From an uncultured Alphaproteobacteria bacterium (GTDB lineage: Bacteria; Pseudomonadota; Alphaproteobacteria; GCA-2731375): a stretch of DNA of 8,390 nucleotides. The notes beneath the pieces are model-generated. The model was not told where the DNA came from. It worked only from the letters and a program-made list of their open reading frames with translations, and searched no databases. Below, one piece after another: positions 6,237 through 8,390 of this stretch. Every line of letters begins with the position of its first letter. Position 1 is the stretch's first letter. The DNA is taken from contig CAJWZI010000048.1 in the NCBI GenBank assembly GCA_913049615.1, positions 1 through 8,390 of the forward strand, written 5' to 3'. A program made the translations under genes and the position numbers.

Positions 6237-7061
6237 TCACTCGTTCTCATCCAGGCACTCGGGCGCGCCCGCAAGCACCTGCCGGGCGTAGTAGTGGAAG
6301 GTGGCGTTCAAGGGCGCTGGCTTGAGCCGGTAGTCGTGAGCGTGCTTGCCGGCCGCCGGCGGTAGCGGCCTGATTTCGCCGGCGGCCATGGCGTCGAGTT
6401 GCATTTTGGCGGCGCGTTCGAAATGGAAGGCCAGCACCGCCGCCTGTTCGATCGTCTCGCCCGCCGAGAGTTGGCCATGGTGAGCCAGCAGGATGGAGCG
6501 TTTGTCGCCCAGGGCCGCGGAGATCAAATCGCCCTCCTCGTCGCCGATCGGCGGACCCGGCCATTCGGTGAGCCAGGCGCAATCGTCATAAAACATGGCC
6601 GTGTCCATGTGCGATACGATCAACGGCACGCCAATCATGGAGAGCGCCGAGACGTAAGGCGGATGGGTGTGGACGACGCAGGTGACGTCCGGCCGGGCCC
6701 GGTAGATCCAAAGATGGAACCGGTTCGACGGGTTCGGCATTCCGTCACCCTTGAGCACGTTCAGATCATCATCGACCAAAAGGAAATCACCGGCGCAAAT
6801 CTCATCCAAACCGAGGCCGAACCTCGCCGTCCACATGGTGCCGTCTTTGTCGCCACGGGCGGTGATCTGGCCGGCCAGCGCCGAGCCGTGCCCCTCGGCC
6901 GCCAACATGCGCGCAGTCAGGGCCAGCTTCTGGCGATCGGTCCAGGCCGAGGAGTCGGCCAAGTGCTGGTTCATCTCCGCCGTCGCCCGAGTCTCGAACT
7001 GCGTCTTGGATTTGTGTCGGGGCTTGTGCCCGGTCGCTATCTTTGCCTTTGGGTCCGCCAT
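6237..7061 (-). CDS. Class II aldolase/adducin family protein
   Basis: This 274-residue protein is of the metal-dependent class II aldolase/adducin fold, which includes sugar-phosphate aldolases, epimerases and decarboxylases. The zinc-site histidines are visible in VVHTHPPYVSAL (HTHP at 131-134) and LLAHHGQLSAG (HHG at 194-196). LAAEGHGSALAGQITARG (53-70) is the usual N-terminal nucleotide/substrate-loop region. The position of the catalytic Glu73 of fuculose-phosphate aldolase (PSSEWRFH) reads PSNRFH here, so the Glu is absent and a classical aldolase reaction is not assured. About 25 basic, low-complexity residues precede the domain. The start was chosen from AGGAGG six bases upstream. A longer frame from 7127 would run into the preceding gene. 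It lies 46 bases after the XRE-cupin regulator and probably belongs to the same operon, suggesting that it metabolises a compound imported by the ABC system. The substrate is unknown. Confidence 0.88.
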   Translation of the reverse strand: MADPKAKIATGHKPRHKSKTQFETRATAEMNQHLADSSAWTDRQKLALTARMLAAEGHGSALAGQITARGDKDGTMWTARFGLGLDEICAGDFLLVDDDLNVLKGDGMPNPSNRFHLWIYRARPDVTCVVHTHPPYVSALSMIGVPLIVSHMDTAMFYDDCAWLTEWPGPPIGDEEGDLISAALGDKRSILLAHHGQLSAGETIEQAAVLAFHFERAAKMQLDAMAAGEIRPLPPAAGKHAHDYRLKPAPLNATFHYYARQVLAGAPECLDENE

Positions 7062-7067
7062 CGGGTT

Positions 7068-7073
7068 CCTCCT
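7068..7073 (-). promoter_or_regulatory. Shine-Dalgarno that sets the aldolase-family start
   Basis: AGGAGG on the minus strand lies six bases before the ATG at 7061. It is the only strong ribosome-binding site near the 5' end of this gene. It argues against the in-frame ATG at 7127, which lies inside the end of the upstream regulator gene. Confidence 0.8.
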
Positions 7074-7107
7074 CATTCCACGCTCTCGCGGGTGCGCCCT
7101 ACAGAAA

Positions 7108-7728
7108 TCACTTCGCCACCATGACAAGGGCTTCTGCCAACTTCTTGCCGAGGGATCGGGAACGGTGAGGTAAGTGGGAGTCGAAGTAAATGGCGTCCCC
7201 TGCTTTCAAGACGACCTGCCGGTTGGGAAGCTCGAATTGAATAGTGCCGGAAAGGACGAAAATAAACTCCTCGCCAACGTGTTCAAAAAACTGATCGATC
7301 TCGAATTCGAACGGCGGCCGCATGATGAACGGCTCCATGGTTTTGAACCGCTTTGGCGCCGCGACCATTTCATAGTTGTACCCACTGGCACTTCCTTCGC
7401 GCATGAAAGGCTTGCGTTCGCTCCTGCGGACGACGCAGAGGGATTCGTCGCTCTGCTCCTCGCCAAGCAGCTGGCCCACGCTCATCTCGAAACTTCCCGC
7501 CACTTTGAGCGCGGTGGCGATGGAAGGAACTGAAATCCCGCGTTCTATCTTCGAGAGGTAGCTCTTGGTCAGGCTGGCCGTTTCGGCAAGCTGGTCGAGG
7601 GTCATCCCACGCTGTTTGCGCATAAAACGAATTCGGTCGCCGATGCTTGGGGCGTCAACGTTCGAACCGGCTATCGAAGGAGACGCGGCTTCGCTCCGCT
7701 GATTGCGGGTTTTACGAGTTCGAGTCAT
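7108..7728 (-). CDS. XRE-family transcriptional regulator with C-terminal cupin domain
   Basis: This 206-residue DNA-binding regulator combines two domains. A basic N-terminal tail leads into an XRE/lambda-Cro type helix-turn-helix at about 30-85 (SIGDRIRFMRKQRGMTLDQL, then TKSYLSKIERG and PSIATALKVA). A small cupin barrel occupies about 133-203, with FFEHVGEEFIFVLSG (147-161) and GDAIYFDSHLPHRS (177-190) as its two motifs; H150, E154 and H188 are possible metal or ligand contacts. The layout is that of PuuR-like and related regulators in which the cupin senses a small metabolite. Its ATG overlaps the stop codon of the ABC ATPase gene (ATGA, 7725-7728), so it is translated with the transporter, and it is followed by the class II aldolase-family gene. 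It probably controls this transport/catabolic operon, but the ligand and the operator are not visible in the window. Confidence 0.92.
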   Translation of the reverse strand: MTRTRKTRNQRSEAASPSIAGSNVDAPSIGDRIRFMRKQRGMTLDQLAETASLTKSYLSKIERGISVPSIATALKVAGSFEMSVGQLLGEEQSDESLCVVRRSERKPFMREGSASGYNYEMVAAPKRFKTMEPFIMRPPFEFEIDQFFEHVGEEFIFVLSGTIQFELPNRQVVLKAGDAIYFDSHLPHRSRSLGKKLAEALVMVAK

Positions 7729-8390
7729 GAATTTCCAATCCTTTGACCTGCCTGACGGTCATCGCCGACGAGCCAGGAGCAGTTTTCCGGGTTCACGGAC
7801 ACTGTCACCCGGTCATCGGGTTGGAAACTGTTGGATGGGTGCAGACTGACGCGCAGGTCGTCGATGTCGCCGACGCGCACACGGTAGTCGACGTCGGCGC
7901 CCAGGTAAGTCCGCACCTTCACCGAGCCAGGCCACCCTTCGTCGGCCTCCCCGCCCGTACATTTCGAGAGCCGGATGTACTCCGGCCGTATGCACAGCGA
8001 GCCCTTCTGTCCAGGCACTGGTGACACGTGCGCAGCGTCACGCGACACACGGAAGTCTCCGATACCCTCGAGGCGCACAACGAAGACTCCAGGGGCATCA
8101 CCGACAGAGACAACCTCCCCTGGTAATAGGTTGCTTTGACCCATGAAGCTGGCGACGAAATTGGTCCTGGGGCGCCCGTAGACCTCCTCTGGCGTGCCGA
8201 TCTGGACAACGCGAGACTGTTCCATGACGACGATACGGTCCGCGATGACCATGGCCTCGGCTTGGTCGTGGGTCACGTAAATCGACGTCAGACCGAGCTG
8301 TTCCTGCAGGTTCTTCAGATCGAAGCGCATCTGCTCGCGGAGTTTCGCGTCGAGGTTACTGAGCGGCTCGTCGAGAAGCAGGATCGTCGG
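7725..8390 (-). CDS. ABC transporter ATP-binding protein, MalK/PotA type (5' end outside window)
   Basis: This is the C-terminal 221 residues of an importer ATPase. The reading frame continues to the window edge, so the Met at 8330 is internal and not the start. The visible part opens with Walker B ILLLDEP (catalytic Glu at the eighth visible residue), D-loop LSNLDAKLR, and switch histidine in YVTHDQAEAM. It continues with VQIGTPEEVYGRP, NFVASFMGQSN and a TOBE-like regulatory region (about visible residues 85-205) with LCIRPEYIRL. Walker A and the LSGGQ signature lie outside. This architecture serves importers of polyamines, sugars, thiamine, iron or glycerol phosphate. Neither substrate nor permease genes are visible here. 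The last four bases overlap the regulator gene. It is likely bound to the cytoplasmic face of the inner-membrane permeases. Confidence 0.93.
   Translation of the reverse strand, partial: PTILLLDEPLSNLDAKLREQMRFDLKNLQEQLGLTSIYVTHDQAEAMVIADRIVVMEQSRVVQIGTPEEVYGRPRTNFVASFMGQSNLLPGEVVSVGDAPGVFVVRLEGIGDFRVSRDAAHVSPVPGQKGSLCIRPEYIRLSKCTGGEADEGWPGSVKVRTYLGADVDYRVRVGDIDDLRVSLHPSNSFQPDDRVTVSVNPENCSWLVGDDRQAGQRIGNS

Noticed and set aside
6399..7124. A 241-codon open frame on the plus strand
   Set aside because: It is antisense to the class II aldolase-family gene, which has recognisable zinc motifs and an AGGAGG site. The antisense translation is Arg-rich with no family features, as expected from GC-rich shadow frames.
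7062..7127. A longer N-terminus for the class II aldolase-family protein, starting at 7127
   Set aside because: It would overlap the end of the XRE-cupin gene and ignore the AGGAGG placed six bases before the ATG at 7061.
8328..8330. Start of the ABC ATPase gene at the Met at 8330
   Set aside because: The same frame continues upstream to the window edge and encodes Walker B and the D-loop, which an ATPase requires, so this Met is internal.
1..8390. CRISPR arrays, tRNA/rRNA genes, insertion sequences, integrases or phage genes
   Set aside because: No regularly spaced repeats, tRNA-like cloverleaf, transposase motif or phage protein was seen on either strand.

Overview
The window looks like the chromosome of a Gram-negative bacterium, most likely a proteobacterium. 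This is inferred from gene families, moderate-to-high GC coding sequence and tightly packed short operons; no rRNA or other taxonomic marker is present. It holds two functionally separate blocks: a redox cluster (1-5707) and the downstream end of a transport/regulator operon (6237-8390). A gene-poor stretch of about 530 bases separates them.

Redox block. On the minus strand, reading leftward from about 2661, are a cysteine-rich CCG-domain iron-sulfur protein, etfB and etfA, with etfA cut at its 3' end by the window edge. On the plus strand, reading rightward from 2985, are an atypical acyl-CoA dehydrogenase and a membrane protein with a NarI-like haem b region and two 4Fe-4S motifs. The two arms diverge from an AT-rich region of 323 bases that contains a perfect inverted repeat and a candidate promoter.

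The main observation is that the membrane/4Fe-4S protein and the CCG protein look like the N- and C-terminal halves of one known protein. That protein is the membrane ETF:(methyl)menaquinone oxidoreductase type (EMO/EtfD, related in layout to DgcB), which is normally a single chain. Here it is split at the linker, placed on opposite strands, and has the dehydrogenase gene between the halves. The inferred pathway is CoA-thioester -> dehydrogenase FAD -> EtfAB -> split Fe-S/haem complex -> membrane quinone. The dehydrogenase is itself unusual: the catalytic IYEGT region reads IYDAGN, and the usual FAD-contact motifs are changed.

Gap (5708-6236). The only plausible gene is a 34-codon cysteine-rich ORF with a good ribosome-binding site. 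A TTGACA box with an inverted repeat lies upstream and a weak hairpin with a T-rich tail lies downstream.

Transport block. All genes are on the minus strand: the C-terminal part of an ABC-transporter ATPase (MalK/PotA type with TOBE region), an XRE-family regulator with a C-terminal cupin that overlaps the ATPase gene by four bases, and a class II aldolase/adducin-family protein. The substrate cannot be read from this window. The block looks more GC-rich by eye than the redox block and has no evident functional link to it.
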